Assembly: GCA_018334915.1 (NCBI GenBank)
Contig: JAGXLB010000011.1
Coordinates: forward strand, 1 to 32,517
Reading direction: 5' to 3'
From: Candidatus Bipolaricaulota bacterium
GTDB lineage: Bacteria; Bipolaricaulota; Bipolaricaulia; M55B111
DNA: 32,517 nt
The position numbers were made by a program, and so were the translations under genes. Positions 23,378 to 32,039 of the stretch are shown in pieces. Within the stretch, counting starts at the first letter, position 1; the number at the start of each line of letters is the position of its first letter. The notes under the pieces are model-generated. The model saw only the letters and a program-made list of their open reading frames with translations. It was not told the DNA's origin and searched no databases.

Positions 23378-23412
23378 GGAAGGGGAGGATTGATCTCCCC
23401 TTCCCTTTAATA
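23378..23412 (+). terminator. Intercistronic hairpin after the binding-protein gene
   Basis: Perfect 11-bp stem GGGAAGGGGAG/CTCCCCTTCCC (23378-23388 and 23396-23406), 7-base loop, then TTTAATAT. The permease ATG follows only 8 bases later without a clear ribosome site of its own. The only purine-rich candidate is inside this stem, so permease translation may be deliberately low. Confidence 0.75.
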
Positions 23413-23414
23413 TC

Positions 23415-24287
23415 ATGAATAAACGAAAATTTGCACCATTTAAGTTTCTACTGATTCCGGTAATACTTTACGCTATCTGGGTAATAGCGCCGATATTTTA
23501 CACGATATTTCTCAGTTTTACCCAGTGGGACGGCCTAACCGCACCAACCTTCATTGGGTTAGGCAATTACGTAGACTTGCTTAACGATCCCACATTCTAT
23601 ACTGCCCTCTTCAATAATATAAAGTGGTTGTTTATTTACGTACTGGTTCCACTTCCGCTGGGCCTGGTTTTTGCACTATTTTTCAATAGAAAGTTGCCCG
23701 GCGTAAAAATCTTCAAGACGGCAATTTACCTGCCCTTAACACTATCTTTCGTCGTTCTATCTCAAATATGGACTTGGATATATCAGCCAAAGTACGGGGC
23801 AATTAACGTTACCCTGAAGGCGCTGGGCCTGGGAGAACTTACGGTAGCCTGGTTGAGCAACTCGGATATAGTCACCTACTCCCTGATTGTGGTGGGCTGC
23901 TGGCCCCAAACTGCTTACACCATGGTTCTGTTTTTGGCTGGACTTCAAAACGTTCCTACTGAGGTAATGGAAGCGGCAAAGGTCGACGGAGCGAACAAAT
24001 GGCAGAGGTTCTGGAAGGTTATCCTTCCACTGTTAAAGCCAGCCACAATAATCGCTGTAGCAGTAACGATAATCCAATCGCTGCGAATGTTTGCGATAGT
24101 GAATGTCATGACTCGTGGCGGACCGTTTCGATCATCCGAAGTGCTGGCAAATTATATGTACGTAGAAGGGTTCAAAAACTACAGCATGGGTTACGCTTCG
24201 ACACTGGCAGTCGTATTATTCCTGATAATACTCCTGTTCGTCTTTATCTACCTATATCAGATATTTAAAACCGAGGTCGAATACTGA
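23415..24287 (+). CDS. Sugar ABC transporter permease (MalF type), galactoside system
   Basis: Membrane subunit of the galactoside importer. The 290-residue protein has about six transmembrane segments, the N-terminal FLLIPVILYAIWVIAPIFYT segment typical of MalF/UgpA proteins, and the EAA loop PTEVMEAAKVDGANKWQRFW that contacts the ATPase. ATG 23415 starts 8 bases after a hairpin and lacks an obvious ribosome site. Its TGA overlaps the ATG of the next permease by one base. Confidence 0.94.
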   Translation: MNKRKFAPFKFLLIPVILYAIWVIAPIFYTIFLSFTQWDGLTAPTFIGLGNYVDLLNDPTFYTALFNNIKWLFIYVLVPLPLGLVFALFFNRKLPGVKIFKTAIYLPLTLSFVVLSQIWTWIYQPKYGAINVTLKALGLGELTVAWLSNSDIVTYSLIVVGCWPQTAYTMVLFLAGLQNVPTEVMEAAKVDGANKWQRFWKVILPLLKPATIIAVAVTIIQSLRMFAIVNVMTRGGPFRSSEVLANYMYVEGFKNYSMGYASTLAVVLFLIILLFVFIYLYQIFKTEVEY

Positions 24288-25120
24288 TGTCCAAAAAAAG
24301 GATACTCTGGGTTGGGTCTTTTTACTTAATAGCGATCGTGATATCCCTCATCTGGCTGTTTCCACTATTTATCGCCGGAACCACCGCTTTCAAGTCTATG
24401 TCGGAGGTCGTTCAGGACGTATACTGGTGGAACCTCCCGGATAACTTTACCTTCAAGTATTTCCTCGAAGCCTGGAACCAGGGGGGAATGTCCAGATACT
24501 TCCTCAACAGTTTTATCATAACAGTTCCGTCAGTGATCGGAGCACTTTTCTTCTCCGCCCTCGGTGGATTTGCCCTGGCAAAATACCGGTTCAAGTACAA
24601 TAAACTAATTCTGGGAATATTCATCGCCGGAAATATGATCCCGTTTCAAATGATGATGTTTCCAGTATTTAGAATATCCAATCTCATAGGACTATACGAC
24701 ACCTATTTGGCAGTAATTTTATTTCATATCTCATTTCAGATGGGTTTCTGTATCTTCTTCCTCAGAAACTTTATCCGAACAATTCCGACTGATCTACTTG
24801 ACGCAGCTAGGGTTGACGGAAGCAGTGAATTTAGAATATTTCTCCAGATAGTACTTCCGCTGACAAAACCCGCTCTGGCTGCTCTTGGTATCCTTGAATT
24901 TACCTGGATCTGGAATGATTACCTCTGGGGCCTGGTTCTTCTCGCCAGTGACAACCTCCGACCCGTTACGGTAGGTCTTGTTTCCCTGCAGGGAGAGTAC
25001 CTATCGAAATGGAATATCATTTCAGCCGGTTCGCTTATTGCCGCTGCCGTTCCGCTAATCGTATTTCTTCTCTTCCAGCGCTACTTTATCCAGGGTTTAA
25101 TGATGGGAGCGAGCAAGTAA
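24287..25120 (+). CDS. Sugar ABC transporter permease (MalG type), galactoside system
   Basis: Partner of the preceding permease. The 277-residue protein has about six membrane segments and the EAA loop PTDLLDAARVDGSSEFRIFL. The one-base stop/start overlap indicates translational coupling. The importer's ATP-hydrolysing subunit is not encoded here, so a shared MsmX/UgpC-type ATPase elsewhere is expected. Confidence 0.94.
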   Translation: MSKKRILWVGSFYLIAIVISLIWLFPLFIAGTTAFKSMSEVVQDVYWWNLPDNFTFKYFLEAWNQGGMSRYFLNSFIITVPSVIGALFFSALGGFALAKYRFKYNKLILGIFIAGNMIPFQMMMFPVFRISNLIGLYDTYLAVILFHISFQMGFCIFFLRNFIRTIPTDLLDAARVDGSSEFRIFLQIVLPLTKPALAALGILEFTWIWNDYLWGLVLLASDNLRPVTVGLVSLQGEYLSKWNIISAGSLIAAAVPLIVFLLFQRYFIQGLMMGASK

Positions 25121-25144
25121 AAGCGTAACTACAGGAGGTACCTT

Positions 25145-27133
25145 ATGCATTTTGGAGTTGATTACTACCCGGAACACTGGCCTGAAGACAGGTGGAGTAC
25201 GGACGCCAAAATGATGCAGGAGGCGGGGTTTGATACCGTCCGTCTGGCCGAGTTTGCCTGGTCGAAGATTGAAGAAACTGAAGGAAATTTGGACTTCTCA
25301 TGGTTGGACCGGGCGATAAATATCCTGGCGAATTATGGCTTGGAAGTCGTTCTTGGTACACCCACGGCAGCTCCGCCACCCTGGTTGACGGAAAAGCATC
25401 CGAATGTTCTAGCGGTTAACAAGGACAAGCAAGAACTGAAGCCAGGCCATCGCAGGCATTACTGTGTAAACAGCGAGGTTTATCGGGAATATACGAAGAA
25501 GATAGTATCAAATATGGCCGAAAGGTACGGGGAAGACGACCGCGTTATCGGCTGGCAGACCGATAACGAACTGGGCCACCCCGTCTGCTACTGCGATGAT
25601 TGTCGGGGAAAGTTCCATACCTGGCTCCGTAAGAAATACGGAAACCTCGATGAACTAAACCGCCGCTGGGGGACGGTATTCTGGAGTCACGAGTACACTG
25701 ACTGGGATCAAATTCCGCTTCCAAACGACAACCCTCGCAAAGGACCAAATCCTTCTTTACACCTAGATTACAAGAGGTTTTTCTCCAAATCGACCGTGGA
25801 GTACAATAAGTTGCAGGCCGACCTGCTCCGGAAGGAGGCGGGGGATCAGTGGGTCTGCCATAACTTCATGCCTCACTTCCCCAACTTTGACCACTTTGAT
25901 ATGGCCGATGACCTCGACCTGGCGACCTGGGATCACTACCCGACGGAGATCCGCGAATCCTACGAGGAAGTCAGCGCAGGCCATGACCTGACCTACGGGT
26001 TCAAGGACAAGCCGTTCTGGGTAATGGAACAACAGTGCAGCTATCTCACCAGGGACGAACTCACACCAGCACCACGTCCCGGCGAGACTAGAATGTGGAC
26101 CTATCATTCGATAGCTCACGGTGCTGACGGGATAATTTATTTCCGCTGGCGACCCTGCAGGTTTGGAGATGAACAGTTCCACGGCGGAGTACTACAACAC
26201 GACGGTTCCCGGAAAAGTCCCGGTTACCAGGAAATAAAATCCGTAGGTGAGGAACTCGTTGAACTAGAGGAGGAGATCGACGGTACCGTGGTGGACGCTA
26301 ACGTGGGTATCTACTATTCTTTCGAGCAAAACTGGAGCATGGAAACATATCGCTACCACTCGCCGATCGATTACAAAGAGGAAATCATGAACTACTACCG
26401 GGCACTTTTCGAGGCCAACGTAAACGTAAAATTCGTATCAAGAAATAGCGTCCTGAGCGGGCTTGACCTGTTGCTAGTTCCAATTATGCCGATGGCCGAC
26501 CAGTTCCTGGAATCGAAGTTCGAGGAATTCGTGAAGGATGGTGGACACCTGGTTGGTACTTACAGGTCAGGAATTAAGGATTTCGATAACCATGTCACGG
26601 ATAGAACTTTTCCGGGAAGATTGTCCGAGCTATTCGGGATAGAGATTCACGAATTTACCCCCATAAAGGAAAAACCGGAGGTAACTCTGACCGACTTTCG
26701 AGGACAAGGGAAGTCCTATCGCGCAGTTGACTGGGTGGACTGTATAGAGACGAAAGAAGCGAAATCTATGGCCGACTACGAGACGGGCTGGCCCGCTGAC
26801 AAAGGTTTCACGGGGATCTCCAGAAACGACTACGGTGGGGGAGTAGCTTATTACGTCGGTCTTTCCGGGGAAGAGGGTTTCTACCGGGACTTGGTTTCAG
26901 GCCTGCTGGAAGAGTCCGGCCTGGAACAGATTTTTACGGGTGAAAAAGAGGTCGAAGTTAGAAAGAGAATTGATCCACTTAACGATGAAGAACTGGTTTT
27001 CGTGCTAAACCATTCGTCCGAACCGAAATCCTTACAGCTAGACGGGGAATTCAGGGATTTGATCAGATCGGAAACCTTCACCGGCAGCACGGAAGTGGAA
27101 GGATTCGGTGTAATGGTTTTCAAGGAGAAGTAG
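25145..27133 (+). CDS. GH42 beta-galactosidase
   Basis: Hydrolyses terminal beta-D-galactosyl bonds by a retaining mechanism. The 662-residue protein has the A domain TIM barrel beginning FGVDYYPEHWPEDRW. By family alignment the acid/base is Glu142 in TDNELG and the nucleophile Glu295 in WVMEQQ. Four cysteines (107, 148, 150, 153) match the structural zinc site of the Thermus A4 enzyme. The trimer-forming B domain and C-terminal beta domain follow. No signal peptide, so it acts on imported sugar in the cytoplasm. ATG 25145 has an ideal AGGAGGT site. It is followed by a GH4 alpha-galactosidase gene, so both anomeric linkages can be cut. Confidence 0.96.
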   Translation: MHFGVDYYPEHWPEDRWSTDAKMMQEAGFDTVRLAEFAWSKIEETEGNLDFSWLDRAINILANYGLEVVLGTPTAAPPPWLTEKHPNVLAVNKDKQELKPGHRRHYCVNSEVYREYTKKIVSNMAERYGEDDRVIGWQTDNELGHPVCYCDDCRGKFHTWLRKKYGNLDELNRRWGTVFWSHEYTDWDQIPLPNDNPRKGPNPSLHLDYKRFFSKSTVEYNKLQADLLRKEAGDQWVCHNFMPHFPNFDHFDMADDLDLATWDHYPTEIRESYEEVSAGHDLTYGFKDKPFWVMEQQCSYLTRDELTPAPRPGETRMWTYHSIAHGADGIIYFRWRPCRFGDEQFHGGVLQHDGSRKSPGYQEIKSVGEELVELEEEIDGTVVDANVGIYYSFEQNWSMETYRYHSPIDYKEEIMNYYRALFEANVNVKFVSRNSVLSGLDLLLVPIMPMADQFLESKFEEFVKDGGHLVGTYRSGIKDFDNHVTDRTFPGRLSELFGIEIHEFTPIKEKPEVTLTDFRGQGKSYRAVDWVDCIETKEAKSMADYETGWPADKGFTGISRNDYGGGVAYYVGLSGEEGFYRDLVSGLLEESGLEQIFTGEKEVEVRKRIDPLNDEELVFVLNHSSEPKSLQLDGEFRDLIRSETFTGSTEVEGFGVMVFKEK

Positions 27134-27233
27134 TTCAAAAACCGATGGCAAGGGACTGAGACCGGAGAACCCTACCAGAAACAATCTGAAGAAAAATTTC
27201 GAAAAACTATTTTTTCGAGGCGAGGGAGGCTGA

Positions 27234-28598
27234 TTGATCCAGATGACTGGACCAAAGGTTACGATAATTGGTGCCGGTAGCTTCTTCACGAATGCCTGGA
27301 TCCGTGATATAACCCTATCCGAAAAGCTGCCGGAAGGGGATTTCGCCCTCGTCGATACCGACGAGAAAAGGCTGGACCTTTCGAAAAAGATGGCCGAAAA
27401 GCTGATTTCAGAAACTGGTTCCAACTGGGAAGTCACTGCTTCCACGGAAAGCGAGAATCTCCTGCCAGAAAGCGACTACCTGATCAATACAATCGAGGTT
27501 GCCGGAATGGAGAACGTCAGGGAGGACTACGAAATTCCAAAGAAGTACGGCGTAGATCAATGCATAGGTGACACAACTGGACCGGGTGGAATTATGAAGG
27601 CCTTCCGGACGATCCCTGCGTGGCTTGATATTCTGGAGGACGCGGAGAAGCTTTGCCCTGATGCTCTGGTATTGAACTACACTAACCCGATGCACATGAT
27701 GACTATGTCTGCAAACAAGGCTTCGAATATGGAAGTAGTCGGGCTCTGCCATTCAGTTCAGGGTACCTCCAGGCAGCTGGCGGATTACCTGGAAGTTCCC
27801 TATGAAGAACTGGAATGGGAGTGCGCTGGGATAAACCACATGAGCTGGTTTACGAATCTCGAGCACGAAGGACGGGACCTCTATCCTGAACTTCTGAGAA
27901 AAGCCGAAGTGCCCGAAATATACGAACAGGACCCGATAAGATTCGAGATGATGAAAGAGTTTGGTTACTTCGTCACTGAATCCAGCGGTCATTTCTCCGA
28001 GTACCTCCCGTATTTTCGAAAGGATCCGGACCTGATCGATAAGTACTGTCGGGAAGGATATCGGGGAGAGAGCGGTTTTTATTCCAGAAACTGGCCGGAT
28101 TGGCGGAAAAAACTTGATGAATTCCGAAGGAGATGGGTAAAGGGGGAAGAAATAGCGGAAGAGCTTATGGTAGGAACGCCCGGTCTCGAGGATTTCGACC
28201 CAAAAGAGAGGAGTCACGAGTACGGTTCTTATATTATAGAAGCGCACGAAACCGGCCAGGAGACAGTAATATTCGGCAATTTCCCAAATAATGGGTTAAT
28301 AGACAACCTGCCGGATGACGGAATCGTAGAAGTAAAAACGCTCGTGGACGGAGGCGGCTTCCACCCCTGTAGATTTGGCACTCTACCTGAGCAGCTCGCG
28401 GGGTTGAATCGCTCCAATATGACCGTCCACAAGCTAACCGTTGACTCGATCCTGAACGAGGACAGGGAAAAAGGCATTCGTGCTTTCATGCTGGATCCAC
28501 TTACGGCGGCAGTCTCTACTCCCTCGAGGATAAGAGATATGGCGGAAGAATTACTTGCGGCAGAGAGCGAATATATTCCTGACTATTTAACGAACTAA
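27234..28598 (+). CDS. melA: GH4 alpha-galactosidase (NAD+- and Mn2+-dependent)
   Basis: Cleaves alpha-D-galactosides by the GH4 redox-elimination mechanism, oxidising C3 with bound NAD+. The 454-residue protein has the nucleotide-binding motif KVTIIGAGSFFT, GDTTGPGGI, Asn151 in NYTNPM, and the metal ligands Cys172 (LCHSVQG) and His202 (GINHMSWF). The CHS signature fits alpha-galactosidase rather than alpha-glucosidase members of GH4. The predicted start is TTG 27234, four bases from GAGGGAGG; the ATG at 27243 is the alternative. An AT-rich 8-bp palindrome upstream (27199-27218) lies in the 100-bp gap after the GH42 gene. Confidence 0.92.
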   Translation: MIQMTGPKVTIIGAGSFFTNAWIRDITLSEKLPEGDFALVDTDEKRLDLSKKMAEKLISETGSNWEVTASTESENLLPESDYLINTIEVAGMENVREDYEIPKKYGVDQCIGDTTGPGGIMKAFRTIPAWLDILEDAEKLCPDALVLNYTNPMHMMTMSANKASNMEVVGLCHSVQGTSRQLADYLEVPYEELEWECAGINHMSWFTNLEHEGRDLYPELLRKAEVPEIYEQDPIRFEMMKEFGYFVTESSGHFSEYLPYFRKDPDLIDKYCREGYRGESGFYSRNWPDWRKKLDEFRRRWVKGEEIAEELMVGTPGLEDFDPKERSHEYGSYIIEAHETGQETVIFGNFPNNGLIDNLPDDGIVEVKTLVDGGGFHPCRFGTLPEQLAGLNRSNMTVHKLTVDSILNEDREKGIRAFMLDPLTAAVSTPSRIRDMAEELLAAESEYIPDYLTN

Positions 28599-28645
28599 TG
28601 GAAACGCGATTATCTTGACCAGTAGTTTCAGCGGGGTATAAAAAC

Positions 28646-29686
28646 TTGATCGAGTCCAGACGCTGGGGCGAACATAACGGAGAGCCGATAGCCCTTTACA
28701 GGCTGACCAACGACCAGGAAGCCGCTCTGGAAGTTACCGACTACGGCGGGCGGGTGACCTCGCTGAAGGTTCCTGACCCGGAGGGAGAGCCGATCGATGT
28801 AGTACTCGGGTTTGACGATCTGGAGAGCTACCTGGAGGATGAGTACTACTTCGGGGCGATCGTCGGCCGATACGCCAACAGGATAGAAGGGGGCAAGTTT
28901 AGCCTGGATGGCTCGTCTTACCAGCTCACCCGGAATGAGGGTGATCATCATCTACACGGTGGTCAGTTCGGGTTCGACAAACGGGTCTGGCGGGCGAAAC
29001 CTGAAGAAACGGATCGTGGGCCAGCGGTGGTAATGTTTTACCATAGCGAGGACGGCGAAGAGGGTTACCCGGGGAACTTGAGAGTCAGAGCGACTTACTT
29101 GTTAACCGACGAGAACGAGTTCCAATTTACCTTTGAAGCTACTACCGACCGCCCAACGATAGTTAATATTTCTCAACATAACTACTACAATCTATCAGGG
29201 ATGAATAATAAGATAAACGATTACCGGTTGACCGTAAATGCGGAAAGATTTACTCCGGTAGATTCGGAAGGAATTCCTTTCGGAAAAACCAAATCGGTCG
29301 AAGGGACGCCCTTCGACTTCCGAGAACCGCGGCGAATTGGAATCGGGTTGGGTAAAAAAAGTCATCAGCTGGAGTACGGAGAAGGCTACGATCATAATTT
29401 CGTCCTGGAAGAGGGCCCGGGCCCCGCGGCGGAGATCATTTCGCCGACTTCGGGGGTTTCTCTTGAACTAAAGACCGACCGACCGGGGTTACAGGTTTAC
29501 TCGGGCAATTACCTGGAAGAAGGGTTAACCGGAAAATCTGGCGCTACTTATGGTCCACGGGCCGGACTCTGTCTCGAGCCAGGGAACTTTCCTAACGCTC
29601 CGAACCAGGAGAACTTCCCCGATCCGGTGATCAGGCCGGGTGAGCAGTATGAAACGCGGACCGTGATTGAATTTAGAGCTGAATGA
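28646..29686 (+). CDS. galM: Aldose 1-epimerase (galactose mutarotase)
   Basis: Interconverts beta- and alpha-galactose, supplying the alpha anomer that galactokinase needs after GH42 cleavage. The 346-residue protein has GRYANRI, His104 in HLHGG, His178 in NISQHNYYNL and the catalytic base Glu311 in LCLEPGNFPNAPN. Two family motifs deviate slightly: Gln for Asn before His178, and LEPGNFPN where LETQxxPD is usual. The start is TTG 28646 after GGGGT. It sits 47 bp after melA in the same transcript. Confidence 0.94.
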   Translation: MIESRRWGEHNGEPIALYRLTNDQEAALEVTDYGGRVTSLKVPDPEGEPIDVVLGFDDLESYLEDEYYFGAIVGRYANRIEGGKFSLDGSSYQLTRNEGDHHLHGGQFGFDKRVWRAKPEETDRGPAVVMFYHSEDGEEGYPGNLRVRATYLLTDENEFQFTFEATTDRPTIVNISQHNYYNLSGMNNKINDYRLTVNAERFTPVDSEGIPFGKTKSVEGTPFDFREPRRIGIGLGKKSHQLEYGEGYDHNFVLEEGPGPAAEIISPTSGVSLELKTDRPGLQVYSGNYLEEGLTGKSGATYGPRAGLCLEPGNFPNAPNQENFPDPVIRPGEQYETRTVIEFRAE

Positions 29687-29788
29687 TTGACGATAAGTTT
29701 AATTGATTCAAGGGTAAGTTTGAGCGCTGGTAAAACTGAGTTGAGACATTACTGGAGAAAAAGTTGAAGTAATATAGAGGTTTAGAAT

Positions 29789-29905
29789 ATGAATACCCCC
29801 AACGAAGAGAAGAAAATTGATGGTTTGAAAAAGAAGAAATGCGAGAAGGACGACGGAAGGATAATTGTGTACTACGAGAAAAGCTCCGATATTAAGGGGG
29901 AATGA
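29789..29905 (+). CDS. Small 38-residue protein overlapping the galT start
   Basis: A complete small gene with a GAGG ribosome site 8 bases before ATG 29789. It ends in TGA at 29903-29905, overlapping the galT ATG as ATGA. The product has a Lys-rich helix (about residues 7-20) and the segment CEKDDGRIIVYYEK. I have seen similar DGR-hydrophobic-YY tails in short hypothetical proteins of anaerobic bacteria, but no function is known to me. The overlap implies that galT is translated by ribosomes arriving from this frame. It is either a real small protein or a translational-coupling leader. Confidence 0.65.
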   Translation: MNTPNEEKKIDGLKKKKCEKDDGRIIVYYEKSSDIKGE

Positions 29906-30879
29906 TGCCGGAACTGCGCTGGAACCCGATACTGAGACGCTGGAACATCATCTCGGATAAAAGACAGGACCGACCCGTTTTGCCGGAGGATAGTTGTCCG
30001 CTCTGTCCTGGCGTGCTGGAGGTGCCTCAGGACGATTATTACATCGTTACCTTCGAGAACAGGTTTCCCGCGCTCGAGCGGGACCCGGAGGAACCCAATC
30101 TGGAGGGGGACTCACTTTATAAGGTACGGGAAAACCGGGGAGTCTGTGAGGTAATACTCTACTCTTCGGACCACGATGTTCCACCGGCGGAATTGAGTCT
30201 GGATAGATTGGACGATCTGGTAACGGTCTGGCGGGACAGGTTTGCGGATCTTTCGAAAGAGGAATTCATCGATTACGTATATATATTCGAAAACCGGGGA
30301 CGGGAGATCGGAGTCACCCTGGATCACCCTCATGGGCAGCTTTATGCCTTCCCGTTCGTACCGCCACTTCCCCGCCGATCGCTGGAAAACGCCAGAAAGC
30401 ATTACGAGGAAAAAGATGAATGCCTTTTCTGTCGGGTGATGGAAAAGGAGAAGGAGTTTGGGGAAAGAATCATCTGGCAGAACGAGGATTTTCTCGCCTT
30501 TGTTCCTTTTTACGCCAGGTTTCCTTACGAAGTCCACCTCTATCCCCGGCGCCATTTTCAGACGATGCTTTCCTTGAAAGAAGGAGAAGAGAGATCACTT
30601 GCCCAGGGGATAAAGACGGTTTTGAATAAGTACAGAAACCTGTTTCCAATCGAGGATTTTCCCTATATAACGAGTTTTCACCAGGCTCCCGTAGACGACA
30701 GAGATTACTCCCATTATCACTTTCACCTCGAGTTCTACTCGCTTCAGCGTGGCAAAGACAAAATTAAGTACAGAGCGGGAGTCGAGACCGGAACGAATGC
30801 GTTTATATCCTCCCTTTCCCCGGAAAAGATGGCAGAAGACCTCAAAGAAACTAGCCCGGAATCAGGAGTTAATAGATGA
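29902..30879 (+). CDS. galT: Galactose-1-phosphate uridylyltransferase
   Basis: Transfers UMP from UDP-glucose to galactose-1-phosphate, the second Leloir step. The 325-residue protein has the catalytic HPHGQ at 142-146 (nucleophile His144), CPLC at 32-35 as zinc ligands, a second CLFC pair, and HYHFHLEFY near the C-terminus. This is the shorter, about 325-residue form common in thermophiles and anaerobes. Two tandem ATGs (29902 and 29905) follow AGGGGG. The first overlaps the TGA of the small upstream gene and the second is better spaced. Its TGA overlaps the galK ATG. Confidence 0.96.
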   Translation: MMPELRWNPILRRWNIISDKRQDRPVLPEDSCPLCPGVLEVPQDDYYIVTFENRFPALERDPEEPNLEGDSLYKVRENRGVCEVILYSSDHDVPPAELSLDRLDDLVTVWRDRFADLSKEEFIDYVYIFENRGREIGVTLDHPHGQLYAFPFVPPLPRRSLENARKHYEEKDECLFCRVMEKEKEFGERIIWQNEDFLAFVPFYARFPYEVHLYPRRHFQTMLSLKEGEERSLAQGIKTVLNKYRNLFPIEDFPYITSFHQAPVDDRDYSHYHFHLEFYSLQRGKDKIKYRAGVETGTNAFISSLSPEKMAEDLKETSPESGVNR

Positions 30880-32039
30880 AAACCGCTGGATTGAAGAAAA
30901 GCTTCGAGGAATTTTTTGGAGACGGGAAAGAACCGGAGGTCTATCGGGCACCGGGCCGAGTTAATCTTATAGGCGAACACACCGACTACAACAACGGTCT
31001 CGTCTTCCCGATAGCTATAAATCTATCTATGTACGGTCTATTCCGGCCCACGAACAAAGACAAAATACGGGTATATTCAGAAAACCTGGATAAATTCGAG
31101 GAAATCAGGCTAGCAAATATTTCTCAGAGAGGGGATAACTGGACGGACTACGTCCGGGGTGTCCTATCGGGACTGGAAAGTCAATCGGAAACTATCTCCG
31201 GGTTCGATCTTTACCTGAGATCCGAAATTCCCGTGGGAAGCGGGCTATCCAGTTCGGCCGCGCTCGAGGTAGTGACCGCCGTAGGGACCATAATGACGCT
31301 GGACCTGGACAAAGTCGAAGATCTGGATCTTATCGACCTCTGTCAGAAGGCAGAGAACGACTTCGTCGGGGCAAATACGGGCATTATGGACCAGTACGCC
31401 TCGTACCTCGGTCGGGAAGGAGCGGGGCTCCTTATCGACACATCCGAACCTTCGCATAAACTCGTGGATCTCGGACTGGACGGTTACGAACTTTTAGTGA
31501 TCGATACTACTGTATCTCATACCCACGGGAACAACGAATACAACAGGAGACGGAGGGAATGTGAAAGAGCAGTTAACGCCATAAACGAAACTACCGAAGG
31601 AGAAGAATTGAGGTCATTGAGCGATGTCGCTTCCGAGGAGTTAGATGGAATATTGCCCAAGCTGGAGGAAAAGCTGGCAAAACGCCTCGAACACGTCGTC
31701 CGGGAAAACGAACGGGTAGAAAAAGCCGCTGGCTTTTTCCAGAAGGGAAGGATAAAAGAGGTCGGGGAATTGTTTTACGCCTCCCATGCCAGCCTGCGAG
31801 ATCTTTACGAAGTTAGTTCTCCCGAGCTGGACTTCCTGATCGAATTTGCCCGAACCGAAGGTATCCCCGGAGCCAGAATGACCGGCGGAGGGTTCGGAGG
31901 TTCAACCATACACCTCGTACCCGAAGGCCAAGCGGACGAGTACTTGGAAAACGCCAGTCAAGAATTTGAGAAGGAATTTGGAATCACTCCGGGCAGTTTC
32001 CCCGTTTCCCCGAGTGACGGAGCGAAATTTCAAAACTGA
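30876..32039 (+). CDS. galK: Galactokinase
   Basis: Phosphorylates alpha-galactose with ATP, the first Leloir step. The 387-residue GHMP kinase has the galactokinase signature GRVNLIGEHTDYNNG (residues 27-41) with substrate-binding Glu34, His35 and Asp37. The phosphate loop is PVGSGLSSSAALE, the catalytic Asp is in GIMDQYAS, and MTGGGFGGSTI is motif 3. It overlaps galT by four bases (ATGA), showing coupled translation, and is the last gene of the operon. No clear terminator hairpin with a T run follows; a pair of palindromic repeats lies 85 bases downstream. Confidence 0.97.
   Translation: MKTAGLKKSFEEFFGDGKEPEVYRAPGRVNLIGEHTDYNNGLVFPIAINLSMYGLFRPTNKDKIRVYSENLDKFEEIRLANISQRGDNWTDYVRGVLSGLESQSETISGFDLYLRSEIPVGSGLSSSAALEVVTAVGTIMTLDLDKVEDLDLIDLCQKAENDFVGANTGIMDQYASYLGREGAGLLIDTSEPSHKLVDLGLDGYELLVIDTTVSHTHGNNEYNRRRRECERAVNAINETTEGEELRSLSDVASEELDGILPKLEEKLAKRLEHVVRENERVEKAAGFFQKGRIKEVGELFYASHASLRDLYEVSSPELDFLIEFARTEGIPGARMTGGGFGGSTIHLVPEGQADEYLENASQEFEKEFGITPGSFPVSPSDGAKFQN

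Noticed and set aside
27199-27218. Palindrome TCGAAAAA/TTTTTCGA before the GH4 gene as a terminator or operator
   Set aside because: It is AT-rich and lies within a continuous operon. It has neither a GC stem nor a following T run, and no second copy was seen near other operon genes, so the evidence is too thin.
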